Below are positions 8,844-18,400 of a stretch of DNA of 64,000 nucleotides, piece after piece. Location: positions 52,382-116,381 of the forward strand of contig JBKQWF010000320.1 in NCBI GenBank assembly GCA_052139695.1, read 5' to 3'. This stretch comes from PLGF01 sp052139695 (GTDB lineage Bacteria > Verrucomicrobiota > Verrucomicrobiia > Limisphaerales > Palsa-1400). Below the pieces are notes generated by a model. The model was given only the letters and a program-made list of their open reading frames with translations. It made no database searches and was not told the origin of the DNA. The translations under genes were made by a program, and so were the position numbers. Each line of letters begins with the position of its first letter. The stretch's first letter is position 1.

Positions 8844-10893
8844 GCAATTCGGCCACCAGGTCTTTGGCGCGGAAGATGTGCTCCAAAGCCTCGAGGATGG
8901 CGGCGGAATCAACCGCGATGGCGCGTCCTTCCTTCTCATCAAAGGCAAAATCCCAAGGCAAACTTTCCAGGTTTCCATCAAAAATAATGCCGGCGAAATC
9001 CCCCGCGCGATTCACCACCGGGCTTCCGGAATTGCCGCCGATAATATCGTCGGTGCAAACAAAATCGAGCGGCGTCGTCATCTTGACACTGGCTTTGCGG
9101 CGTTCCCAGAGGGGAGTTAAGTCGAAGGGCTGCCGGTTCTTCATCTCGGCGGCTTTGGCATAAAGCCCGGCAAAAGTGGTAAACGGGGCAACCGGCTCTC
9201 CGTTCGCCTCATAGCTTTTGACCGCGCCAAACGCCAGGCGGAGCGTGAAGGTGGCATCGGGATAGCCCGAGGACCCTTCGAGCGCATTGCGGGCGCGGGA
9301 AATGGCGGCGTGGGCCTGGTTCTTGACCTCCGTTTGCGCGTCATAGACGGCCCGCAGCGACCGCGCCTCCGGATCGATCAACCGCGCTAATTCTATCATT
9401 GGATCGCGCGCCGCCGCGACGGCTGAGGCGCCGCCTTCGTAAAGCTGCTTGCGCCAGGCGGCGTCGCGCGCTTTGGTGCCATCAATCAGGTCGCGCGCGC
9501 GGTGGCGAGGCGATTTGCCGCCCAGAATCTGCCGGACAAACGGGTCGTCCGCTCCCAATTCATCCGCCAGAAGAGCGAGAGAATCGGCCAGGGTCAGCTT
9601 TTCCAGATCGGCGTAGATCGGCTTGGTGGAGAAAAGCGCCAATTCCAGCGAGACACGGCCGGATTCGGAATACTCGCGCAGGCGTTCGCCGTTGGGTTTG
9701 GGCCGCTCCGCGCCCGCGCGAAGAAGAGTGCGGGCGAGACGGAAAGATTCCGAATTGAAAGCCAACCCGCCTTCGAGGAGGTTATATTTGACTTCCTGCT
9801 GTTTCAGAATATGAACCGCCGCGTCGATTTTGCCGTAGGCGTTGAGGGCTTCGGCCCATTCCGGTTTTCCCTCGAGGCGCGATTTAAAATCCGCTTCCGC
9901 CGCTTCCTTGCCCTGCATCAAGGCGGGGGAGAGCAAGCCGGCCAATCGGCCATCGTAAGCTTTGCGCGAATTCTTCACGCCAAATAAAACTTCCTTGGCC
10001 CGCCGCGCGTTCTCATCGGTGCGGGCGCTCCACGATTCGAGCAAGACTTCACGGTCTTTTAGCGACATCAAACGAAAGGGGATGGCCTGGTCGCGCAGCT
10101 CTTTTAATTCCGCCACTGTCAATAAACGGCTGGTGCGGCCCGGGTTGCCCGAGACAAAAACGAGATCGCCCTCCCGCGGGCCTTCGCGGGAGAAGCGCAA
10201 ATAATCGCTGGGATGCACCGGTTGGCCGTTTTCGTAGGCGCGAAAGAGGCAGATGTCGAGGTCGAAGCGCGGGAACTCAAAATTGTCCGGATCACCGCCG
10301 AAGAACGCCATTTGCTGTTCCGGAGCAAAAACCAGGCGCACGTCCGTGTAGCGTTTATAGCGGTAGAGATGGTAAGCGCCGCCTTGCCAGAGAGTCACCA
10401 CCTCGGAGCGCAACCCTGTTTGGTCCTGCGATTGCTTTTCGATTTCCGCGATAATCTTCCGGCGCGCGGCAAAAGCGGACGCCGGATCAGCCTCTTTTGG
10501 CACGGCCGCGTTGACGCGCGCGGTCACGTCCTCAATCGATTCCAGGACGTTCAACTCCAGGTCCAGGCATTTGATTTCCTGGTCGGTCGTGCGCGCGTAA
10601 AAGCCGTCGCGCAGATAATTCTTGTCCTTGGTGCTGAGTTTTTGCAGCGCATCCGCGCCGACATGGTGATTGGAAATCAGCAAACCGTCGCGGCTGACAA
10701 AGCTGCCCGAGCCGCCAGAATTAAAGCGAATGGACGCCTTGCGCAAATGGTCCAGCCAGGCATCCGTGGCGTCGAAGTGATAGCGGTCGCGCAGCAATGC
10801 GCGCGGCGGTTGATTGAACAACCACATTCCTTCATCGGCGCGCCCCGCCAAAGGGAGCATCGTGAGCAGACAGCCCAAAACCAGGTTTTTCAT
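8821..10893 (-). CDS. S46 family dipeptidyl-peptidase (DPP7/DPP11-like)
   Basis: 690 residues from the ATG at 10893, chosen because MKNLVLGCLLTMLPLAGRA is a clean signal peptide; an in-frame ATG at 10920 would put nine residues before it. The mature protein starts DEGMWLFNQPP, as in S46 enzymes. The trypsin-like catalytic His lies in LLISNHHVGADAL (near residue 77) and the Ser in GGNSGSPVVNRAGDF near the C-terminus, followed by NLESLPWDFAFDE. Family members release dipeptides from oligopeptides in the periplasm of asaccharolytic and soil bacteria. The P1 preference cannot be read here. Convergent with, and overlapping by 23 bp, the DUF6600 gene. Confidence 0.92.
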   Translation of the reverse strand: MKNLVLGCLLTMLPLAGRADEGMWLFNQPPRALLRDRYHFDATDAWLDHLRKASIRFNSGGSGSFVSRDGLLISNHHVGADALQKLSTKDKNYLRDGFYARTTDQEIKCLDLELNVLESIEDVTARVNAAVPKEADPASAFAARRKIIAEIEKQSQDQTGLRSEVVTLWQGGAYHLYRYKRYTDVRLVFAPEQQMAFFGGDPDNFEFPRFDLDICLFRAYENGQPVHPSDYLRFSREGPREGDLVFVSGNPGRTSRLLTVAELKELRDQAIPFRLMSLKDREVLLESWSARTDENARRAKEVLFGVKNSRKAYDGRLAGLLSPALMQGKEAAEADFKSRLEGKPEWAEALNAYGKIDAAVHILKQQEVKYNLLEGGLAFNSESFRLARTLLRAGAERPKPNGERLREYSESGRVSLELALFSTKPIYADLEKLTLADSLALLADELGADDPFVRQILGGKSPRHRARDLIDGTKARDAAWRKQLYEGGASAVAAARDPMIELARLIDPEARSLRAVYDAQTEVKNQAHAAISRARNALEGSSGYPDATFTLRLAFGAVKSYEANGEPVAPFTTFAGLYAKAAEMKNRQPFDLTPLWERRKASVKMTTPLDFVCTDDIIGGNSGSPVVNRAGDFAGIIFDGNLESLPWDFAFDEKEGRAIAVDSAAILEALEHIFRAKDLVAELLTGVMKK

Positions 10894-10940
10894 AGGTAAA
10901 AGATGCTGAGAAAGTGCCATAAGAAGCTTGGATAGAAAGA

Positions 10941-10965
10941 GAAAACGCCCCGCTCGCGCGGGGCG
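10941..10965 (-). terminator. rho-independent terminator
   Basis: On the minus strand an 8-bp stem CGCCCCGC / GCGGGGCG with a 4-base loop is followed by TTTTC. It lies 29 bases after the stop of the 54-aa ORF and probably ends the prmA transcript. Confidence 0.75.
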
Positions 10966-10993
10966 TACAAACTCGCTTGGCTATTTTTTGCTG

Positions 10994-11158
10994 TTAAACG
11001 GAGGCTTCGCCGGACCAATCTCCCAGGCGCAAGAACTCCCGTATTTTACGGCGTTCGTAGCGATTTTTTTGGGCTTTGGCCGGACGGCCATCGGACTGAC
11101 GGAAGGGATGTTTTGTATTGCGGACAGTTTCTTGAATCAGATTCAAGGTCTTTGTCAT
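10994..11158 (-). CDS. small basic protein of 54 aa downstream of prmA
   Basis: ATG at 11158 opens a 54-codon frame (MTKTLNLIQETVRNTKHPFR to GDWSGEASV) ending in TAA at 10994. It has a good ribosome binding site (GAAGGAA, about 4-5 bases upstream), starts 9 bases after the prmA stop and is followed by a terminator hairpin. The middle is Lys/Arg-rich (KAQKNRYERRKIREFLRLG), suggesting nucleic-acid or ribosome binding. It is about the size of a small ribosomal protein such as bS21, but I do not recognise the sequence as one. The expression signals are good; the function is unknown. Confidence 0.65.
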   Translation of the reverse strand: MTKTLNLIQETVRNTKHPFRQSDGRPAKAQKNRYERRKIREFLRLGDWSGEASV

Positions 11159-11167
11159 AGTATTCCT

Positions 11168-12088
11168 TCATTCCTTGGCAGCGGAACTCCGGTGACTCGC
11201 AGACCCCGCTGGCAAGTGGGCAATACGCCCTGATTTCCACTCTCTACGTACCCTAGTTTTCTCAAAAGTCAAGTTACTTTCACTAAACTTTTGCCTTATT
11301 TTTGCAAATTCCCGACCTAATATACCGGCCACAACCAATTTTCCCCCAGGCTTTAATACTTGGCACAGGACTTTCACCTGTGCGAGCAGCAAGTCGCACG
11401 CCAAATTCGCACATACGAAATCGTATTGGCCACGCGCCCATTGCGGCATCCGGCCCAATTCACCGCGCCCCAGGCGAATTTTGACTTTATTCCTCTTGAC
11501 GTTTTGGCGGCTGACCCGCAGGGATTCCGGGTCAAAATCAAAGGCGACGACAGGCCCGTAGCCGAGCTTGGCGGCGGCGATGGCCAGGATGCCGGAACCG
11601 GTGCCGATGTCCAAACATGACTGGGCGGGGCCGGGCTTGCGGCAGCAGACCAACTGTTCCAAACAGTACAAGGTGGTCGGATGGTGACCAGTTCCAAAAC
11701 TCAAGCCGGGGTCCAAAATGACCACGCGCTGGCCGGGAATGGGACGCCGCCGGCTCCAGCTCGGTTTGAGCAGGAGCTTTCCTTGAATATCAATGGGCTT
11801 GAAGTGACGCTTCCACGACTCGGACCAATTCCGGCGCGGCAGCGGTTGAATGGAGATTCTGCCCGGACTCGGGTCCAGCCCGAATTGGCGCAAATCGGCC
11901 AAACCCTCCTTGAGCGCCACATGAAGCGCTCGGCGCGGCCGCGGCAGCCGTTTCGGATACGATGTGACGACGATGCCGCCGGTCTTCTCATCGCGGAAAA
12001 CCGACGGAGCTTGGCTAAGAGTTCGCTCCAGAAGCTGGCCGACAGCTTCTTCCCCTTCCGCGCCCGTCGCAATGGATACTTGCCACAT
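11168..12088 (-). CDS. prmA: ribosomal protein L11 methyltransferase PrmA
   Basis: 306 residues. The class I SAM-methyltransferase core shows LDPGLSFGTGHHPTT (the PrmA signature), CLDIGTGSGILAIAAAKLG (motif I) and FVCANLACD where most methyltransferases have an NPPY-like block. The N-terminal third is the L11-recognition domain. It trimethylates lysines and the N-terminus of ribosomal protein L11. The order is peroxiredoxin, prmA, 54-aa ORF on the same strand with gaps of about 12 and 9 bases, consistent with one transcript ending at the hairpin near 10950. Confidence 0.9.
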   Translation of the reverse strand: MWQVSIATGAEGEEAVGQLLERTLSQAPSVFRDEKTGGIVVTSYPKRLPRPRRALHVALKEGLADLRQFGLDPSPGRISIQPLPRRNWSESWKRHFKPIDIQGKLLLKPSWSRRRPIPGQRVVILDPGLSFGTGHHPTTLYCLEQLVCCRKPGPAQSCLDIGTGSGILAIAAAKLGYGPVVAFDFDPESLRVSRQNVKRNKVKIRLGRGELGRMPQWARGQYDFVCANLACDLLLAQVKVLCQVLKPGGKLVVAGILGREFAKIRQKFSESNLTFEKTRVRREWKSGRIAHLPAGSASHRSSAAKE

Positions 12089-12100
12089 CCGTGGCCCGGA

Positions 12101-12580
12101 TTAGGTCAGCTTGGAGAGAACGGCTTGCACGGCGGAGAAGTTAGGCAAGTCTTTGGGCGTCGGTGTTTGTTCCGAATATTGCACCACGCCCTGCTTATCA
12201 ATCACAAAAGCGGCCCGGGCCGAGGTATCGCCGATGCCCGCCAGGTTCGGGAAAAGGACGTCATATTGCCGCGTGACGTTTTTGTTCAAGTCGCTGGCCA
12301 GGGTGATGGCGATTTTCTCCTGCTTGGCCCACACCTCCTGCGCGAAGGGCGTATCGACGCTGATGCCGACGACCGCGGCGTTCAAACCCGAGTACTGGCC
12401 CAGACCGGCGCTGATGTCGCACATTTCCTTGGTGCAGACGCTGGTGAAGGCGGCGGGAAAGAAAAGCAGCACGGTGTTCTTTTTGCCAAAATTTTCGCTC
12501 AGTTTCACATCCACCAGGCCGGTGGCGTTTTTTGATTTGAGCGTGAAGTCCGGAGCTTTGGAGCCAACTTTGATCGCCAT
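12101..12580 (-). CDS. peroxiredoxin (AhpC/TSA superfamily)
   Basis: 159 residues from MAIKVGSKAPDFTLKSKN; an upstream in-frame ATG at 12616 adds twelve unlike residues. The peroxidatic cysteine is in FFPAAFTSVCTKEMCDI, with a second Cys four residues later; GISVDTPFAQEVWA and AAFVIDKQGVVQYSE complete the thioredoxin fold. This is closest to AhpE/BCP-type thiol peroxidases, which reduce hydroperoxides in the cytosol. Specific subfamily not fixed. Confidence 0.88.
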   Translation of the reverse strand: MAIKVGSKAPDFTLKSKNATGLVDVKLSENFGKKNTVLLFFPAAFTSVCTKEMCDISAGLGQYSGLNAAVVGISVDTPFAQEVWAKQEKIAITLASDLNKNVTRQYDVLFPNLAGIGDTSARAAFVIDKQGVVQYSEQTPTPKDLPNFSAVQAVLSKLT

Positions 12581-12948
12581 AGAGTTTTCTGTTTTTTTGT
12601 TTGGAATTTGAACCAAGTCTATTGAGGCAACTTATACGGGGGCCAGCGCGCCATGTCAAACCACTTTACGGGTTTTTCCGGGGAGCGCGGGCGTCCCGCC
12701 AGGCGTCTCGCCCGCCGCCTTCGGCGTCCCGCCGAAGGCATCAGTGCCGCGAGAAGGCGCACAAGAAAGTGAGCGGTTGACTCCCACGCCAGTCGGCGGG
12801 ACGCCGACTGGAAGCGACCGGGATGGTCGCGGTCCCCGGGTGGAAACGTTGCTCGACAAATCTGGTTGGTCATGCGGTAATCAACGCATGAAAAGCGCAT
12901 TTTTTGTTTCACCCATTGCGCATTGGCTGGCGAGACCTTAGGCGTCGC
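12581..12948. repeat. intergenic cluster of short hairpin repeats (core GGCGTCYCGCC)
   Basis: No gene. At 12690-12811 there are four hairpins in a row around a GTCCC/GTCTC (or GGGAC) loop: GGGC-GTCCC-GCC, GGC-GTCTC-GCC, GCCTTCGGC-GTCCC-GCCGAAGGC (12717-12739) and CCAGTCGGC-GGGAC-GCCGACTGG (12789-12811). The loop is constant while the arms change together. Related hairpins occur at about 33648 and 50181. Confidence 0.65.
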
Positions 12949-13476
12949 ATGGACACTCCTCTCCCCAACAAAACATGCAAGATGTGCTGCATGGAAATTC
13001 CGCAACAAGCGCGGAAATGCCCGCATTGCCATCATTTTCAGAACCGATGGTTGATGCTGATGTTTCATCCGGCTATCGCCGTGCTCTTTGTTTTGCTCCC
13101 CGGCACGGTAATGATAGTTGTGTTCTCGACCATCCTCGATCCCGGCGAGAACTACGAGACCTACAAAGATCAGATTGCCATTATTGGCAGTGAGATCGTT
13201 TTCGGTGACGCGAAATCGGGCCCGACCGTCGATGTCATGGGGACAATTAAAAACACCAGTCCAGTTTCCTGGAAGGAAATCCAGTTCCATGTTGATTTCT
13301 ATGACGCCGCTGGAAGGCGAGTGGATGTCGGGGAAAAGAAACAGTATGACTTCTACTTGCCTGCCAACGGCACATCCTCCTTCAAGGTTTCATTTTTGCG
13401 GGAGTTTGCGGAAACGAACTATGCGAAAGAGGTCGTCCGCGTCACAACGGCGAAAGACGCGAAAGCGAAATGGTGA
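12949..13476 (+). CDS. zinc-ribbon membrane protein with extracytoplasmic beta domain
   Basis: 175 residues from MDTPLPNKTCKMCCMEI. A short treble-clef zinc ribbon (CKMCCMEIPQQARKCPHC) precedes one transmembrane segment (PAIAVLFVLLPGTVMIVVF). The C-terminal 100 residues (VDVMGTIKNTSPVSWKEIQF) look like the FxLYD/DUF3426-type Ig-like domain that follows zinc ribbons in many membrane proteins. An ATG at 12904 is in frame but adds non-conserved residues. Convergent with the unrecognised 13525-18764 module; function unknown. Confidence 0.7.
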   Translation: MDTPLPNKTCKMCCMEIPQQARKCPHCHHFQNRWLMLMFHPAIAVLFVLLPGTVMIVVFSTILDPGENYETYKDQIAIIGSEIVFGDAKSGPTVDVMGTIKNTSPVSWKEIQFHVDFYDAAGRRVDVGEKKQYDFYLPANGTSSFKVSFLREFAETNYAKEVVRVTTAKDAKAKW

Positions 13477-13524
13477 GGGTTGTGGGTTGCGGCAGAGAGC
13501 AGGCGTTTGTCCGTGGCCTAACGA

Positions 13525-15444
13525 TCACGCCGCTGGAGCTTTTGATTGGTCGATAGCAGTGTCGAGCGTCACTTTGACGTTTTCAGAGTGTCCGCCAGCC
13601 GCATCGGCACTTGACCCGGCAGCAGGTGGATTGGAAGCGAGAACGGTGATGGATTGGCGTGTTTGCGGCTTGTCCTGCTGGTATTCGAATCGCATGGTTT
13701 CCTTGTTAACAAAAGCAAGGTTGCTGGCGGGCGAGAGTTTGGCTTGCTCTACGAAGACGGTGGTCTGCGGGGTGAATGCCGTGCCATCGATTTCCACGAG
13801 CCAGCGAGTGGTCTGGGCAGACAAGCAGGGCGGCGAAGGTGGAGCAGGTGGATCAGGAGAGTAAACATCAAGCAGAAGCCAACGATTCAGCAGGACGAGA
13901 TCCAGTCCGGTGGGGTTTTTCAATCTAAGTTCGTCGGTTTGAGGCGCACATTTGATGTTTTTGAAACGTGTTTCGTTGAAAACTGGCCCTGCCTGAATGA
14001 CTCCGTTGAGCCCATTGACGAGGGCATGCTTCAAAGGTACATCTTGGTCGTTGATCTGTGAAGCCCCGGTGTTCTTCAACACGAGAGCAACTTGGGCGAA
14101 GCGTGAATCGGCCAGGAGAAATTGGGAGACGGAGTCGGTTGCGTCTTTCAATTTCAGAGCGAACTCGCTTAAGTTGGTAATGCTTTCCAACGAGAAGAGC
14201 GGCACAGCATAAGTGGCTATAATCCTTGGCGCGGTGTCCTCAATTGAATCCTGGCGCGTGTTGTCCGTGAAGATTGCGGTCGCGATCTTCGCGAGTTTTT
14301 GAGTTGCCTCATCCGAGAACATCCCAATGATGAACGCCAGGGCGCAGAAGGCAAAGGTCCCCGTCGCGGCGCCCTGAGGGAGGCCGCCGCCAGGCTGGCT
14401 TGACCCGCTCGTTGGGGAATTCGTCGCGCTGGTTGGTGGCGGCGGCGTCGCGATAAGCGCCGTGGTCTCTGTCGCCGCAGGCGGATTGTTCTGAGCTTGC
14501 AGCGAGGGCAAACTCCACAAGCCGCCGGAGATGATAAAGTAAAATCCCGCCGCCAGAACGGCGCCCTCAACCGGGCGGAATAGATAAAACGCCGTCCAAC
14601 GCATTTTAAACTTGCCGGTGCCAAGATACAGCCCTAGCGACGCGAGCGCGCGACCACAGGCGCCGATGGCGGCGACGGACATGAGGAGGGCCAACAAGTC
14701 AATTACGGGAGCGCCAAAGTAAGCAACGCCGTCCCTAGCCATATTGATGCGCAGGAGCGATCCAAAATTGGCGCGCTCCGCGGAAGTCAGACGCGGCATA
14801 ACCATTTCGACGTCGGCAGGCTTGACAGAGCTGGTGAGCATCAAGTGGATCAGCGTCTGGCACCGGATCTGCAATGCGGTTGCGGCCCTATTCAAATCAG
14901 CCAGGTTGGTGCGGACAAGGCCTAGCGGAACTTTCGTTAAATCTCCCGTGGTCGGAAGAACCCAGGAAGGATTCTGGGGCACAATCGGCACAGACGGAGT
15001 GACCACCACATTGCTCAACTCAGCCCAATCGAAGAGCTGTTTCCAAACCCATGACCGAGACGATGGATTCAAGGAATTTACGGTGGGTTTGCCCGTTTCC
15101 GAATGCCTTGCGGGATGATGAAGTTCCTTTCCCAGCAAGACGGCATTGCTGATGACAGACCGATCACGCGCCGTCACATTGACCGCGCCTTGTATATCCC
15201 ATCGTGACAGGGCGATTTGCGCCTCGCGGATCGTGGACATGCTGTGGTCGCTTACCGCAAGCATTAAGGAGACGCGATGGTGTGTCACGTAATGCGAAGT
15301 CGCGTCAGGACTGCCTGGAAAGACGTGTTTAGCCAACCAGATAGCTCCCGAGATCATGCCCAACTGATAAATCGCGATGAAGGCCGAAATGATGAACACC
15401 GCCACACGAGGCGCGTTCCACGATTTGGAGAAAAACCGCTTCAC
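13525..15444 (-). CDS. unrecognised multi-pass membrane protein (639 aa)
   Basis: I do not recognise this protein. It begins with a TM segment (VAVFIISAFIAIYQLGMISG). A soluble part of about 210 residues follows, then hydrophobic segments near VIDLLALLMSVAAIGACGRA, GAVLAAGFYFIISGGLW and GTFAFCALAFIIGMFS. A Pro/Thr/Ser-rich linker near residue 325 separates the last two. The C-terminal 150 residues are predicted to be outside and beta-rich (RWLVEIDGTAFTPQTTVFV, RQSITVLASNP), like an IPT/Ig-type domain. Its start overlaps the stop of the large lipoprotein gene by 4 bp, so the two are translationally coupled and should act together at the envelope. Confidence 0.7.
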   Translation of the reverse strand: MKRFFSKSWNAPRVAVFIISAFIAIYQLGMISGAIWLAKHVFPGSPDATSHYVTHHRVSLMLAVSDHSMSTIREAQIALSRWDIQGAVNVTARDRSVISNAVLLGKELHHPARHSETGKPTVNSLNPSSRSWVWKQLFDWAELSNVVVTPSVPIVPQNPSWVLPTTGDLTKVPLGLVRTNLADLNRAATALQIRCQTLIHLMLTSSVKPADVEMVMPRLTSAERANFGSLLRINMARDGVAYFGAPVIDLLALLMSVAAIGACGRALASLGLYLGTGKFKMRWTAFYLFRPVEGAVLAAGFYFIISGGLWSLPSLQAQNNPPAATETTALIATPPPPTSATNSPTSGSSQPGGGLPQGAATGTFAFCALAFIIGMFSDEATQKLAKIATAIFTDNTRQDSIEDTAPRIIATYAVPLFSLESITNLSEFALKLKDATDSVSQFLLADSRFAQVALVLKNTGASQINDQDVPLKHALVNGLNGVIQAGPVFNETRFKNIKCAPQTDELRLKNPTGLDLVLLNRWLLLDVYSPDPPAPPSPPCLSAQTTRWLVEIDGTAFTPQTTVFVEQAKLSPASNLAFVNKETMRFEYQQDKPQTRQSITVLASNPPAAGSSADAAGGHSENVKVTLDTAIDQSKAPAA

Positions 15445-18400
15445 GGGACACCTCGGCTGAAAACGATGTTCGTTGTGGCAAAGGTGGCTGTCCCATCGGA
15501 GACCGTGAGCGTCAGCTTAACCGTGGCGTTGGTGGCCTGTGAGCCATCGACGGTGAGAAGCGATTTCTGACAAGCGACACCCGCATAGGTGGCAATGGTC
15601 GGCGTGACCTCGTTGGTGAATTCCCATTGTGCCGAGCCATCAGAGGCCTGCAAAGCGTAACTCCAGCGCGGGTTGCTGGCTTCGTCGCTGTCGTAAATAG
15701 GCAGGATGGCATAGACGAAGGCTTTGCCATTGAAATCCGAAAGGGTAAAAGTCGAGCCGGATTGGCTGGCGCCACCCTGGATAGAAAAGACGAACGCAGG
15801 CTTGTGGACGGTGGCGACGAGGTTGAAATTAGCGACCATTGCCTTGACGTTGGTGGCGGAAAAACCAAGCACCACGGGCACATCGGCATTCGCGACTGAA
15901 TTCGTCAGGGCCTGCGCGGCAAATTTGACTGCTCCCTGCTCGCCTTGATTCGGCATGATGATCTGCACGTTGGTGGCTGGAAGTACCGCGGCGTCGGAGG
16001 ATGTGACGCCAAGTTTAAGGCTCCATGCACCCATGACATCGGACACGGGCAAAATATAAGGCTTGCTCTTGACGCCCGGCAGCAACGCCGGCGCGGGCAT
16101 GGCTCCTAACTGAACAGCCGGCGGCGAAGAATCGCAATCGACGCCGTTATTCACAAGCAGGGTGGCGATCACGCCGCTGCTGTCCGCTCCCCATTGGGAG
16201 ACATATTGGCGAACGCGGGCGCAAACCGCCGCCTCAGCCTGGCTGCGTTTGACATCCTTAGTCCCATTGGTGCCGGGATTGGTGCCAGCGAGAGTGGTTT
16301 GGATAAAGGACGACAGGTTTTTCAATTGGAGGCTACGCAAACTATCCGAGAGTTGGCTCTGCTTGAAAAGGTCGGAATCCGCCTCGGCTTGGCCCTCGTT
16401 GAGGGCTCTTTCGCTTAGGGCCGCCGCACTCAGGCCGCCAGCCTGGACCTCCACGCCTGCGTCAATCAAAGTGGCCTCCACTGAAACATCGTCGTTGTCG
16501 ATCCGTTTGATGAAGCCGGGAATGTCCACGTCAAATTCATCGACGAAATTGTAAATGGGGCCCTTGGGAAAGAAGATGTAACGGTCCACAACTTCGTTCG
16601 GCGGGACGATCACGACCGTGTCCATTCCCATTTCGCCGAGGTTACGGATATGTTTGTTCAGGTCTTCGAGCACGATCTTGGCGACTTCTGGCAGAAAGAT
16701 GGTTGAGACCAAGCTGACGCTTTCCAGGTAGGCGTCGGAACGGAATTCATGGATGACCGTGCCGAGGCCCACCATGCCGCCGGCGACGACGGCGGCGGCT
16801 TGGAGGATTTTAACCGTTTTGGCGGAGTAGCTGTTTTCATGGGTGTACATCAAGGCGTTGAGAACGGCCTGAAATGTCATCGGCCGGCAGGTCTCTCGCC
16901 ACAGGTAACCGACGTCGTTCAGACGACGCTGCCGATCCGAGTTTTCAGAAAAAGCCAGGTCACGGCTGGATGGATTGACCGGGATGCCGCGAGCCTGGCC
17001 AAAGGGATTGGAGGCGTGGTCGTCACCGCCGAAACTTCCCTGCCGGATGAAATCCATGAGATGGAAAAACTCCTCGCGCCGTGCCGTCGGACCTTCGGAG
17101 ACAAGCTCGGCATCGCCTGGCAACGGCCGGAAGAGGATTTCCGGGGCGTTGTTGCTGAGGGCCGCAGCCATGGCAAAGGCGCGTTGGGCGCGCCGCACGT
17201 CATTGTAGATGGCATTGATGCCGTCTCTAAACCGCTCCGCCTGGCTAGCGGGCAGGCCGGCTTTGCCGATCTCATTGCTGAGGATTTTATAATTGTCATC
17301 AAGGGTGTAGGCGTTGGTCAGCCGGGAAATGGCGTTCGTCATTTGCGACCGCACGCGTTCTTTTTCCTCATTGCCAGGACCGAGCGGGAAGACAGGAAAG
17401 TCGTAGGGTTTTAGCTCGCCGGGAAGCGCGGCCGCAAGATTGGAGGCTTCGTTCTGGGAATCTCGGGCTTCTTTCTGGAGCGCGACGACTGCATTGGAAA
17501 CGTGGGTCCAGAATAGGATGACTTGATTTGACGCGAGTTTTAGCGCCTCTTCTGGTTTGTCACGCAGATTCTGCCTCACAACCTCGTCAGCAAGCATCGG
17601 GGCGTTTATTTCGTCATGCGACACGGCCTTCGGGATGATGCGCCGAGCGGCGCGATATATTTTGCTCCAGTCGACATAGGTTAGAGAATTGCTTAATCTT
17701 TGCATCTCTTTTGTGGTTCTCGCGGCCAAGACGGCCGATTGATCGCTCGTCAAATCGAGTTGGGAGGAGGGCCAGGGAAAAACCCCGGCATTTGTCGCCA
17801 GGGTCTTGGGCGTCTCAGACGCGGTGGGTGGCGATGGAGGACGGTAGAGCAAGACGTTGGCCTGCAGCGACGTGGTATAAACGACCATGCGTTTGTCTGG
17901 ATGGCGATTACGCAAGTAGATGCGCCCGACATAAAAGAACTTCGTGAACGACTTTCCAAAGGAGGATTCCGCTTCCCGCTCATCCGCCATTTCGATGTGA
18001 GTGCGGAGGTCGCCATTATAGACCATGACCTCCCGCCGCACACCCCACGGGTTTTTGATATTGGCCGGTTTATCGTCAATCCCGCCCGGCCCCGCGTTCG
18101 TATGGTAGTTTGCGTAATTGTCCTGGACAAATTTGGAGAACTTGTCCGGGTACCAGGCGACGATGCTAAAGGGGCCCGTGATATCCTGGGAACGGACTTT
18201 TACTTCCAGAACATCGCGACTTTCCATCGCAGCAACTCCGAGACTGTTGGTGGCGGCGGGCAGGAACTCTTTTGGCGGTCCCTTGACGATGTATTTGGGC
18301 GCATCAATCTCGGCATCCACGCCGATGACCTCCAGTCGAAATGCCCCGTTGAACCATTGTTCCTTGAGCGTGTCGGCCGACCCTGCTTCGTACGCCCAAA

